Source: Shimia sp965227725 (GTDB taxonomy: Bacteria; Pseudomonadota; Alphaproteobacteria; Rhodobacterales; Rhodobacteraceae). From it: 64,000 nucleotides of DNA. This document shows, piece by piece, positions 27,274-34,563 of the stretch (its first letter is position 1; each line of letters starts with the position of its first letter). The notes beneath the pieces were generated by a model that saw only the letters and a program-made list of their open reading frames with translations, was not told the origin of the DNA and made no database searches. Made by a program: the position numbers and the translations under genes. The stretch is taken from positions 868,001 through 932,000 of the forward strand of contig NZ_CBDDGH010000001.1 in the NCBI RefSeq assembly GCF_965227725.1, written 5' to 3'.

Positions 27274-27888
27274 TCAATCAGAGGGCATGGTGGCCAGCAT
27301 GCTGTCGCGCTTGGCAAATTCCGCATACCAGCCCGCAAGCCCGTCACGGCCCTGCCGCCAGTTGCGGTTTCCGTGGCGGAAATCCAGATAGCCCAGCGCG
27401 CAGCCCACAGCGATCTGCCCCATATCCAGCGGGCCAAAGAGATGGCTCATCCAGCGTTCATTGATGGCGTCCAGCGCGCCGGTGACCTTGCCCCATTGCG
27501 CCTCAATCCAAGCCTCTGAGACAATCTCCTCCGGGCGCACGCGGCGCTCATAGACCGCCAGCACCGCCGCATCCAGAATGCCATCTGCGGTGGCCTCCAG
27601 CGTGAGCACATCCCAGAGCCGGTCTTCGGGATAGAGATCCGCCCCCGCGCGCGCCACCAGGTAGCGGCAGATCACGCGGCTGTCGTAGATCGCAGGCCCA
27701 TCGGGGCGCACCAATGCGGGGATCTTGCCCAGCGGGTTGGCCGCGGCGGCTTCATCGGCAGTGGCCACAGGCGTGGTTTTGACCCGCACCAGCTCCACGT
27801 CATCGGTTTGCCCGGTCTCTGCCAGGGTGACATTCACCTTGCGCACAAAGGGAGAGGCCGGGGAATGGATCAGTTGCAACTTGGACAT
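27274..27888 (-). CDS. Glutathione S-transferase family protein
   Basis: A 204-residue cytosolic GST-fold protein. The thioredoxin-like N-terminal domain begins LQLIHSPASPFVRKVNVTLAE, where the serine-proline-phenylalanine turn supplies the glutathione contact, and NPLGKIPALVRPDG contains the cis-proline. The C-terminal all-helical domain follows. Substrate unknown. It lies three bases downstream of the PaiB-like gene on the same strand, so the two are probably co-transcribed. Confidence 0.88.
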   Translation of the reverse strand: MSKLQLIHSPASPFVRKVNVTLAETGQTDDVELVRVKTTPVATADEAAAANPLGKIPALVRPDGPAIYDSRVICRYLVARAGADLYPEDRLWDVLTLEATADGILDAAVLAVYERRVRPEEIVSEAWIEAQWGKVTGALDAINERWMSHLFGPLDMGQIAVGCALGYLDFRHGNRNWRQGRDGLAGWYAEFAKRDSMLATMPSD

Positions 27889-27891
27889 CTC

Positions 27892-28530
27892 TTACTCCAT
27901 ATCAGGGTCTGCAAAGGGAGATTGCATCAGGGCGGCAAGCTCCCGCGTTTCACTGCCAAACCCATGAGCGGCCATCTGCGCGGCGGCAGCCTGGCGCACA
28001 TCTTTGGGTTTGTTCTGGCCCAGCTTCCAGGTGCCCTGCACATCCTCGATATGCAGCCGGAAAGGCAGGATCATGCGCAGCATGCGCGTGAAGGCATCGG
28101 CATCCATCTTGTCGCGGGTCCAGAGCGGTTTTGGCGCCAGATGGGCCTCAAATTGCGCGGACAGGCGATCGAGCAGCTCGGGCAGCGCCTCAGCATCAAG
28201 CGGCTCCAGCCGTCCGGTGAGATGCACCGCCACATAGTTCCATGTGGGCACCTGATCCGCCACGCCGTACCAGTCCGGTGAGACATAGCTGTCAGGGCCA
28301 GTCACGGCGAGACGCGCAGGCACCGCAGATTTGGCCACGCGCACCATGGGATTTGAGCGCACAAGGTGCAGATCGGCATAGTCGCCCACCTCAGAAATCA
28401 GAAACGGCACATGGGACAGCAGCGGTGCGCCCTCCGCTCCTGAGAGTGCCAGAGTGCCAAAGCCACGCTCGCGCGCAAAGGCGAGGTTTTTCTCGGTTGC
28501 CGTGCCGCGAAAGGCTGGGTTGGGGTGCAT
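27892..28530 (-). CDS. FMN-binding negative transcriptional regulator, PaiB-like
   Basis: A 212-residue flavin-reductase-like split-barrel protein. The N-terminus MHPNPAFRGTATEKNLAFAR and the central YVSPDWYGVADQVPTWNYVAVHL are typical of the Bacillus PaiB family, which represses sporulation and protease genes; in proteobacteria the role is unclear and it may simply bind FMN. The frame extends 37 codons upstream, but the FMN riboswitch of ribH occupies that stretch on the other strand and the family N-terminus begins here. Forms an operon with the GST gene. Confidence 0.87.
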   Translation of the reverse strand: MHPNPAFRGTATEKNLAFARERGFGTLALSGAEGAPLLSHVPFLISEVGDYADLHLVRSNPMVRVAKSAVPARLAVTGPDSYVSPDWYGVADQVPTWNYVAVHLTGRLEPLDAEALPELLDRLSAQFEAHLAPKPLWTRDKMDADAFTRMLRMILPFRLHIEDVQGTWKLGQNKPKDVRQAAAAQMAAHGFGSETRELAALMQSPFADPDME

Positions 28531-28595
28531 AAAAACCTCACGTCGTTCGTTGTGCGCGATGTTGCAAAGCTGACCCCATGTTGGCAAGGTGCCAT

Positions 28596-28797
28596 CGTTC
28601 TCAGGGCGGGGTGAAATTCCCCACCGGCGGTATGCGGGCACGACCCGTAAGCCCGCGAGCGGCGTCTTTGTTTGGATACATCCACATCCCCAAAAGTGGG
28701 AACCGGTTTTGGAATAAGATGTGGCGCCAGAAAAGATGTGTCAGCAGATCTGGTGAGAGGCCAGAGCCGACGGTTAAAGTCCGGATGAAAGAGAACG
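28596..28797 (+). promoter_or_regulatory. FMN riboswitch (RFN element) of ribH
   Basis: The closing stem CGTTCTC (28596-28602) pairs with GAGAACG (28791-28797). Conserved core segments follow the RFN order: GGGCGGGGTGAAATTCCCCA then CCGGCGGT (28604-28631), AGCCCGCGAGC (28650-28660), GATCTGGTGAGAGGCCAGAG then CCGACGGT (28747-28774) and AAAGTCCGGATGAAAGAG. FMN binding should repress the downstream lumazine synthase. The aptamer is about 200 bases, longer than usual, because a separate hairpin sits in a variable stem. I see no clear transcription terminator in the expression platform, so translational control is more likely. Confidence 0.95.
28682..28724 (+). repeat. Palindromic repeat-like hairpin within the FMN riboswitch
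   Basis: CCACATC (28682-28688) pairs with GATGTGG (28718-28724), and inside CCAAAA (28690-28695) pairs with TTTTGG (28707-28712). The core AAAAGTGGGAACCGGTTTT is, from memory, very like a common intergenic palindrome of Rhizobiales. It sits between two conserved aptamer segments, in a stem known to vary. Confidence 0.6.
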
Positions 28798-28878
28798 TGC
28801 GATGGGTGTGGCCGTGGGGCTGCGCCTTATGCGTACGTAATCGCCTTGGGTGACGTGTCTGAACCAAAGGAGATTACG

Positions 28879-29319
28879 ATGACACACACCCGATTTGCCT
28901 TCATCAAGGCACAATGGCATGCCGATATCGTCGATCAGGCGCTCAAAGGGTTTTGCGAGCTGATCCCGGACGCCCAAGTGGATGTTTTTGACGTGCCCGG
29001 CGCGTTTGAAATGCCCCTGCTGGCGCGTGATCTGGCCGAAAGCGGCCAATATGGTGCCGTGGCCGCCGCCGCGCTGGTGGTGGATGGCGGGATCTACCGC
29101 CATGATTTTGTGGCGCAGGCCGTGGTGGATGGTCTGATGCGCGCCGGATTGGACAGCGGTGTGCCCGTGCTGTCCGTGTCGCTCACGCCGCACCATTTTC
29201 AGGAAACTGAACACCATATGGCGATCTACAAAGCGCATTTTGTGGAAAAAGGCCGCGAGGCCGCCCGCGCGGCGCTTGGTATCCTGAAAACCCGCGAGTC
29301 GCTTCAGAAAGCCGCCTAA
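28879..29319 (+). CDS. ribH: 6,7-dimethyl-8-ribityllumazine synthase, type II
   Basis: It condenses the ribityl-aminopyrimidine with dihydroxybutanone phosphate in riboflavin synthesis. The 146-residue sequence with FAFIKAQWHADIVDQALKGF, VPGAFEMPLLAR and VVDGGIYRHDFVAQAV is the decameric type II (RibH2) form known from Brucella and Mesorhizobium, rather than the icosahedral type I. The ATG at 28879 follows AAAGGAGATT. It is the only rib gene in the window and is controlled by the FMN riboswitch immediately upstream. The 3' end overlaps the convergent GST by four bases. Confidence 0.94.
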   Translation: MTHTRFAFIKAQWHADIVDQALKGFCELIPDAQVDVFDVPGAFEMPLLARDLAESGQYGAVAAAALVVDGGIYRHDFVAQAVVDGLMRAGLDSGVPVLSVSLTPHHFQETEHHMAIYKAHFVEKGREAARAALGILKTRESLQKAA

Positions 29320-29963
29320 GGTTTTTCAATGTGCCCGCAGAACACTGTGGGCGCATCCCCCGCCTGCCAGACCGGCAGTTTGGGCATGATGTTGGCAAAA
29401 GCCTCAGACTCGAGAAACCGCGCCAGCCAATCGGCGAGGTTGGGCCCTGCCTCCGCATCAAAGCGCGCTTTGTCGATAAAGGCGAACTGGCGCACAAAGG
29501 GCAGGATCGCCATATCCGCCAAGCTCGGTTTGTCTCCAAAGAACCAGCCCTCTCCCAGTTGATCTTCCAAACTGTTCAGAAACCGCATGGCTGCGGCGCG
29601 GCTTTCTTCGGGATCGGCATCCGCATAGCGCGTGTGATACTTCGTTCGGTCCAGTGCGCGCTTAAACGGGCCATCCGCCTCTTCAATCAGCGCAAAGCCC
29701 GCATCCGGCATGACAAGCCAGCCGTCGGGATCATTCTGGCGCAGCGCCCAGAGCATCACATCGAGACTTTCATCAATCACCTCTGCGCCGTCTTTCAGGC
29801 ACGGCACAGTGCCGCTGGGCGAGGTTTCAAGAAAGGCCGCTGCCTTGTCGCGCAACAGGATTTCCCGCAGCTCCACAGAAACGCCCGAGACCGCCACCGC
29901 CAGCCGCGCCCGCATGGCGTAGGGACAGCGCCGGAAAGAATAGAGAATCGGGGCCTCTGACAT
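29316..29963 (-). CDS. Glutathione S-transferase-like protein
   Basis: A second GST-fold protein, 215 residues. The N-terminal thioredoxin-like domain begins PILYSFRRCPYAMRARLAV and keeps a CPYA sequence in the position of the catalytic cysteine of omega or glutaredoxin-like GSTs; SPSGTVPCLKDGAEVIDESL carries the cis-proline and serine. The C-terminal helical domain has SLADMAILPFVRQFA. The cysteine suggests thiol-transfer or reductive deglutathionylation rather than classic conjugation. Convergent with ribH and preceded by a copy of the CCGGGATATTT repeat. Confidence 0.87.
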   Translation of the reverse strand: MSEAPILYSFRRCPYAMRARLAVAVSGVSVELREILLRDKAAAFLETSPSGTVPCLKDGAEVIDESLDVMLWALRQNDPDGWLVMPDAGFALIEEADGPFKRALDRTKYHTRYADADPEESRAAAMRFLNSLEDQLGEGWFFGDKPSLADMAILPFVRQFAFIDKARFDAEAGPNLADWLARFLESEAFANIMPKLPVWQAGDAPTVFCGHIEKP

Positions 29964-29974
29964 GGTCTCACGTT

Positions 29975-30033
29975 TCCTCTTGCCTCAAATATCCCGGGGG
30001 AATCGCGCCTGCGCGATGGGGGCTGCCCCCCAG
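29975..30033 (-). repeat. CCGGGATATTT palindromic repeat, copy 4
   Basis: On the minus strand: GGGGGGCAGCCCCC, then hairpin ATCGCGCAGGCGCGAT, then CCCCCGGGATATTTGAGGC and AAGAGGAA. It occupies almost the whole gap between mtaB (stop at 30036) and the GST gene and so lies immediately after the mtaB stop in the same orientation. Confidence 0.8.
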
Positions 30034-30035
30034 TC

Positions 30036-31301
30036 TTATGATGCCAGCAGCTGCGTCCCCTGCACACCGGTGATCGCCGCCGTGACAATCGCACCTTCCT
30101 GTTGGGGCGCGTCAAAATGCACCTCAGTGAACTGCTCTGTGCGGCCCATATGGGCGTTTTCCATCAGGATGTGATGGGTTTTGCCAAGCTGTGCGGCGAG
30201 ATGTTTGGCGACCTGCGCCTCCCCTGCGGCGCGCAGCTCTGCGGCGCGGGCTTTGATGATGGTGCCATTCACCTGACTTGGGATTTTGGCCGCAGGCGTG
30301 CCTTCGCGCTTGGAATAGGGGAAGACATGCAGCCATGTGAGGTCACATTCCTCCACGAGCTTCAGCGAATTGGCAAAATGCGCGTCGGTTTCGGTGGGGA
30401 AACCCGCTATGATATCCGCGCCAAAGGTCATCTCCGGGCGCAGCTTTTTGGCCTCTTCGCAGAATCGGATCGCATCATCGCGCAGATGACGCCGTGCCAT
30501 GCGTTTGAGAATCAGATCATCGCCATGTTGCAGGCTGAGATGCAGATGCGGCATCAGGCGCGGCTCGGTGGCGATCGCCATCATGAGGTTCTCATCTACC
30601 TCGATGCTGTCAATCGAGCTGATGCGCAGGCGTGGCAGATCCGGCACCAGTTTCAGAATGCGCATCACCAGATCGCCAAGTTTGGGCTGCATCGGCTGAT
30701 CCGCGCCCCAGCTGGTGAGATCCACACCAGTGAGCACCACCTCGTTAAAGCCCTTGTCCACCAGACGTTTGATCTGATCGACCACCACACCGGCAGGCAC
30801 CGAGCGCGAATTGCCCCGGCCATAGGGAATGATGCAGAAGGTGCAGCGGTGGTCACAGCCGTTTTGCACCTGCACATAGGCGCGCGAGCGGGTGCCAAAG
30901 CCATCGATCAGATGGCCTGCGGTTTCGGTGACGGACATGATGTCGTCGACCTGCACCTTTTCGGTCTCGCCGATGAAATCGGCAGCCATGCCCTGCCATG
31001 TGGCGGGATTCATTTTCTCGGTGTTGCCGATGACCTTGTCGACCTCGCCCATGGCGGCGAAGGTTTCCGGCTCGGTCTGTGCGGCACAGCCGGTGACAAT
31101 GATCTGTGCGTCGGGATTTTCGCGGCGCAGGCGGCGAATCTCCTGACGGCTTTTGCGCACGGCCTCGGCGGTCACCGCGCAGGTGTTCACAATCACGGCG
31201 TTTTCCAGCCCTGCGGACTGCGCCATGTCTTTCATCGCCTCGGATTCGTAGGAATTCAGGCGGCACCCAAGGGTGGTGAACTTCGGCGGGGCGGCTGTCA
31301 T
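30036..31301 (-). CDS. mtaB: tRNA ms2t6A37 methylthiotransferase
   Basis: A radical-SAM methylthiotransferase that adds the 2-methylthio group to t6A37 of tRNAs reading ANN codons. The UPF0004 domain starts FTTLGCRLNSYESEAM and holds cluster cysteines in VNTCAVTAEA and VTGCAAQTEP. The radical-SAM triad is CDHRCTFCIIPYGRG. A C-terminal TRAM-like region follows. The short N-terminus and absence of a longer insert favour MtaB over MiaB. The ATG at 31301 overlaps the dapF stop (ATGA), so the two are translationally coupled. Confidence 0.93.
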   Translation of the reverse strand: MTAAPPKFTTLGCRLNSYESEAMKDMAQSAGLENAVIVNTCAVTAEAVRKSRQEIRRLRRENPDAQIIVTGCAAQTEPETFAAMGEVDKVIGNTEKMNPATWQGMAADFIGETEKVQVDDIMSVTETAGHLIDGFGTRSRAYVQVQNGCDHRCTFCIIPYGRGNSRSVPAGVVVDQIKRLVDKGFNEVVLTGVDLTSWGADQPMQPKLGDLVMRILKLVPDLPRLRISSIDSIEVDENLMMAIATEPRLMPHLHLSLQHGDDLILKRMARRHLRDDAIRFCEEAKKLRPEMTFGADIIAGFPTETDAHFANSLKLVEECDLTWLHVFPYSKREGTPAAKIPSQVNGTIIKARAAELRAAGEAQVAKHLAAQLGKTHHILMENAHMGRTEQFTEVHFDAPQQEGAIVTAAITGVQGTQLLAS

Positions 31302-32143
31302 TTGGCGCGCTCCAGAAAAGCTTCGGTGAATTGGCCGGTGAACACATGCTCGGTGGTGCCGGTCATCCAGACGCCGTCTTCGGCCCAGTCGATCCACAGC
31401 GTGCCGCCGTCCAGATCAATCTGCACCTTGCGGCCGGTGAGACCCCGGCGCGCAGCGGCCACAGCGGTGGCGCAGCTGGAAGAGCCTGAGGCGAGGGTGA
31501 TTCCCACGCCGCGCTCCCAGACCCGCATGCGGATGTGATTCTCCCCCACAATCTGGGCGACCTGCACATTTGTGCGCTCAGGATACAGCGGATGATGCTC
31601 ATGCGCCGCGCCAAAGGTGGCCAGATCCACAGAGGCGATATCCTCCACAAAGAAGGTGCAATGGGGATTGCCCATGCCGGTGGCAGTTGGCGCACCGTTG
31701 ATGGGCAGTTCCAGCGTGTCCATGGCCTCAGCGAGGGGAATCTCATCCCAATTCAGCTGCGGCTGGCCCATATTGACCGAGACAAGCCCCTCGCCTGCTT
31801 CGCGGGCAAACAATGTGCCACGGTCGGTGGTGAGGGTCAGCGACTCAGCCCCGGTTTCATCCATCAGATGGCGCGCAATACAGCGGGTGGCGTTGCCACA
31901 GGCCGCAGAAGTGGAGGCATCGGCGTTATAAAATGTCAGATGCGCATCTGCATTGCTGCCCGCTGCGCCATGGGTGATCACCGCAAGCTGATCAAAACCC
32001 ACGCCTTTTTGCCGGTGGGCAATCGCGGTGATCTGGTTGTCGGTCAAATCGAATGTGCGCGCACGTGCATCCACCACGACAAAATCATTGCCGAGACCAT
32101 GCATTTTCATGAACGTCAGAGGGGTTTGAGCACGTGTATCCAT
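31298..32143 (-). CDS. dapF: Diaminopimelate epimerase
   Basis: It interconverts LL- and meso-diaminopimelate for lysine and peptidoglycan synthesis. The two catalytic cysteines are in STSAACGNATRCIARHL and LASGSSSCATAVAAAR; the N-terminal MKMHGLGNDFVVVD is diagnostic. Length (281) is usual. The ATG at 32143 is chosen; one three codons earlier is possible. First gene of a dapF-mtaB pair transcribed away from tRNA-Lys; dapA is 11 kb away on the same strand. Confidence 0.96.
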   Translation of the reverse strand: MDTRAQTPLTFMKMHGLGNDFVVVDARARTFDLTDNQITAIAHRQKGVGFDQLAVITHGAAGSNADAHLTFYNADASTSAACGNATRCIARHLMDETGAESLTLTTDRGTLFAREAGEGLVSVNMGQPQLNWDEIPLAEAMDTLELPINGAPTATGMGNPHCTFFVEDIASVDLATFGAAHEHHPLYPERTNVQVAQIVGENHIRMRVWERGVGITLASGSSSCATAVAAARRGLTGRKVQIDLDGGTLWIDWAEDGVWMTGTTEHVFTGQFTEAFLERAK

Positions 32144-32206
32144 TGCGCGCATATACGCCCGAAACAGATTAGTTTCCAGTCGTGTGATTTTTTTCTACGA
32201 ATCCGC

Positions 32207-32235
32207 TTGACCCCCCCCGCAGCTAACTCTAAAAG
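32207..32235 (+). promoter_or_regulatory. tRNA-Lys promoter with C-tract spacer
   Basis: TTGACC (32207-32212), spacer of 17 bases starting with six C and GC, then TAAAAG (32230-32235). The predicted start lies about nine bases before the mature tRNA. Confidence 0.75.
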
Positions 32236-32250
32236 CCGCCCTCACAGAGT

Positions 32251-32326
32251 GGGCCGTTAGCTCAGTTGGTAGAGCAACTGACTTTTAATCAGTGGGTCGT
32301 AGGTTCGAATCCTACACGGCTCACCA
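32251..32326 (+). tRNA. tRNA-Lys(TTT)
   Basis: Acceptor GGGCCGT (32251-32257) pairs with ACGGCTC (32316-32322, one G-U pair), followed by discriminator A and encoded CCA. The D arm is TAGCTCAGTTGGTAGAGCA. Anticodon stem CTGA(C)/(A)TCAG encloses TTTT-containing loop CTTTTAA, giving anticodon TTT. The T arm contains GGTTCGAATCC. Confidence 0.97.
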
Positions 32327-32351
32327 CTTTAACCGATTGATCGGTAAACGA

Positions 32352-32381
32352 AAAACGGGCAGCGATTTCGCTGCCCGTTTT
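32352..32381. terminator. Bidirectional intrinsic terminator
   Basis: AAAACGGGCAGCG (32352-32364) pairs perfectly with CGCTGCCCGTTTT (32369-32381) around ATTT. It serves tRNA-Lys on the plus strand and the DUF1513-ended iron operon on the minus strand. Confidence 0.92.
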
Positions 32382-32456
32382 CGCCTTTACAGGTCTGACC
32401 TTTCCGCCCCGATCCCCACGAGCCTCTTTTTAAGGACTGCGGCAAAGACCGGCGCG

Positions 32457-33527
32457 TCAGGCGCCGATCGGCACCAGATGATTGTCAAACTGAAGGTGGT
32501 GCTGTCTGGCGGCCTCGCCCAGGGTGCCAACCGCGCCGGTGCCGGTGGCAAAAAAGAATCCCTTTGCGCTGGCGCCGATTCCACAGACGTCGTCTTCGGG
32601 CTGCGCCTGCAGGAATTGGCCGCTGGCGAGGTCGAATACATGCACCACGCCGCCACGGGGAGAGGTGATCGCCACGGCGCGCCCATCTCCGGAGATCGCC
32701 ACGCTGCCCGCATAGCCATCCAGCGCGCGGTGGAGGCGCTCTGGGGCTTGCAGGAGCGTGATATCACCGCCGCGCCGGTGCAGGCCCAGAAGCGGCGGTG
32801 CGGCCTCCTCAGCGCCCTGCCACTGCATCGCAAGCGCCACGGTGCCATCAGCATGAAGTGCGAGGTGACGGATTGAGTTCTTATGCAGCGCGGGCGGCAG
32901 GGAAACCGTTTCGAGAACCACCCCGGATAGATCGAGATAACTGAGATTCGGCGCCATGGTCGGCAGGTTCAGCTTGGCGCGCCCCATGTCGGGATGGGTT
33001 TCCATGCCACCGTTGGCGACCACAAGGCTCTGCCCATCGGGCATCAGGCGCATCTCGTGCGGGCCGACACCGCCGGAGGAGACCTCTCCTAGGCGCTGGT
33101 AGCCTGCGGCCACATCCCAGATGCCAATCACGCCCAGACCGGCCTCATAATCGTTCTCTGTGGTGAAGAGCCGCGCGCCATCCGGGGAAAATGCGCCATG
33201 GCCGTAGAAATGTCGCCCCTCGGGCGCTTCAAGCCGCGCCAGCACCGTGCCATCGCGGCAATCCAGCGCCAGCGCGAAAGTGCCAGGACGGCGGGCAAAG
33301 GCCACCGCTTCGGCGCGGGCGGGATGGGCCGCAGCGGCATGGCCGCGCGCTGGCAGGGGGATGGTAAAGCTGATCTCGCCTGCTTCTGTCATCCCTGCGA
33401 GCAGAAAGCGCCCGTCAGGGGCGCGGGCGGCCGACAGAAAGGCCGGGGTGCCGACGCTGGCCCAGCTGGCCGAGGGCAGAAGGCTGCTGGCGGCAAGACC
33501 GGCCAGCATGCGGCGGCGGCTGACCAT
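32457..33527 (-). CDS. DUF1513 beta-propeller protein of the imelysin operon
   Basis: A 356-residue exported protein. The N-terminus MVSRRRMLAGLAASSLLP has a twin-arginine-type signal. The body shows propeller blades with GHGAFSPDGARLFTTENDY, GVGPHEMRLMPDGQSLVVAN and similar blocks, as in DUF1513. The biochemical role is unknown; it recurs in iron-regulated loci with imelysins. The ATG at 33527 lies one base after the imelysin stop (TAACATG); an ATG four codons earlier would overlap the imelysin gene. Last gene of the operon, followed by a bidirectional terminator. Confidence 0.87.
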   Translation of the reverse strand: MVSRRRMLAGLAASSLLPSASWASVGTPAFLSAARAPDGRFLLAGMTEAGEISFTIPLPARGHAAAAHPARAEAVAFARRPGTFALALDCRDGTVLARLEAPEGRHFYGHGAFSPDGARLFTTENDYEAGLGVIGIWDVAAGYQRLGEVSSGGVGPHEMRLMPDGQSLVVANGGMETHPDMGRAKLNLPTMAPNLSYLDLSGVVLETVSLPPALHKNSIRHLALHADGTVALAMQWQGAEEAAPPLLGLHRRGGDITLLQAPERLHRALDGYAGSVAISGDGRAVAITSPRGGVVHVFDLASGQFLQAQPEDDVCGIGASAKGFFFATGTGAVGTLGEAARQHHLQFDNHLVPIGA

Positions 33528-33528
33528 G

Positions 33529-34563
33529 TTAGTCGCCATCGAGCGCGTTGAAGCCCGCGCTCACACCCAGCGCGGGGCCAAGTTCCAAGGTGGTGATTTC
33601 GCGGGCGCGATCGATGTATTGCTGCAGAATCTCGACCCTAAACCGCCCCTGAACCTCCGCAACACCGGCAAAGACCGGATCATCCTGCAGCTCTTCGGCC
33701 TGTGCTGCGATGAGGGCAAAGGCCTGTGTGTATTCCTCAGCGATCAGGGGAGATTGAGCAGAAAGCAGCGCGGCCAGTTCGCCCAGTGCGGCGGTGGAGG
33801 TAGCCACATTGCGCAGGCTGCGGCCGGAGCGGCGGGCCTCTGCGCGGGTGGGGCGGGGTTTGTCAAAGCTGCCGAGCGGGCGGCCCAGACGCACCTCGGA
33901 ATCAAACTGCAGCCCGGCGTCCAGTGCTTTGTAGATCACCTGAAGCGCTTCTGCGTCGCTTGTGTAGGGGCCAGCCTCTGAAGGGTCTGTGAGTTGCGCC
34001 GCGTAGCCCTCGCTCCAATCAGTGAGGATCATCTCTGATTGCAGCGCGATGTCTGACGCCACCCGCCGCACCAAGGCGCAGTGATAGCTCACGTCGCCCA
34101 GGGTGCTGAGCTGTGTGTCATAGAGCAGAAACTCCAACCCGAAGAAGCCGCGACCGGCCACGGAGACGGTTTGAAATTCTGATTCTGAGTCGATCACCGG
34201 ATCTTCATCGGCAATCAGAGCGGAGAGCGCTTTGGGGGTGAAACCTTTGGTGTCGGGCCAGAAGGCCAGCGCAAAGGCACGGTCGTTGGTTTCGGTGGGG
34301 CCAAATCGCAGGTGGCTCACACCCATCCAGGCGTCAAAGGCTGCATGATAGGCCGCGCGCAGGGTTTCGGAGGTTGGGCTGCAATTGGCGTCTGCCGCCT
34401 CGCTGAGGGTCGCTGTGGTGGCGACAAGGTGATCAAACCGCGGCAGGATGTGCTGCGACACCGCCGCGTCGACCAGCGCGCCCTGATCGACGCGGATCTC
34501 TTCCTGAGCGAAAGCAGGCATGGCAAGGCTGAGTGCGCAGGCAAAAAGGGCGGGTTTCATCAT
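33529..34563 (-). CDS. Imelysin family protein (second copy)
   Basis: A secreted imelysin-fold protein of 344 residues with a signal peptide (MMKPALFACALSLAMPAFAQ). Imelysins (IrpA, ICMP-like) are periplasmic proteins linked to iron uptake, with a GxHxxE motif; here the equivalent block is GRGFFGLEFLLYDTQLS, in which the histidine appears replaced by phenylalanine, so metal binding may be altered. The two ATGs at its start overlap the di-heme gene stop by one base. It resembles, but is distinct from, the larger imelysin encoded two genes upstream. Confidence 0.85.
   Translation of the reverse strand: MMKPALFACALSLAMPAFAQEEIRVDQGALVDAAVSQHILPRFDHLVATTATLSEAADANCSPTSETLRAAYHAAFDAWMGVSHLRFGPTETNDRAFALAFWPDTKGFTPKALSALIADEDPVIDSESEFQTVSVAGRGFFGLEFLLYDTQLSTLGDVSYHCALVRRVASDIALQSEMILTDWSEGYAAQLTDPSEAGPYTSDAEALQVIYKALDAGLQFDSEVRLGRPLGSFDKPRPTRAEARRSGRSLRNVATSTAALGELAALLSAQSPLIAEEYTQAFALIAAQAEELQDDPVFAGVAEVQGRFRVEILQQYIDRAREITTLELGPALGVSAGFNALDGD

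Noticed and set aside
30102..31538. Plus-strand frame of 478 codons opposite mtaB
   Set aside because: Shadow of mtaB and dapF, both with complete catalytic motifs.
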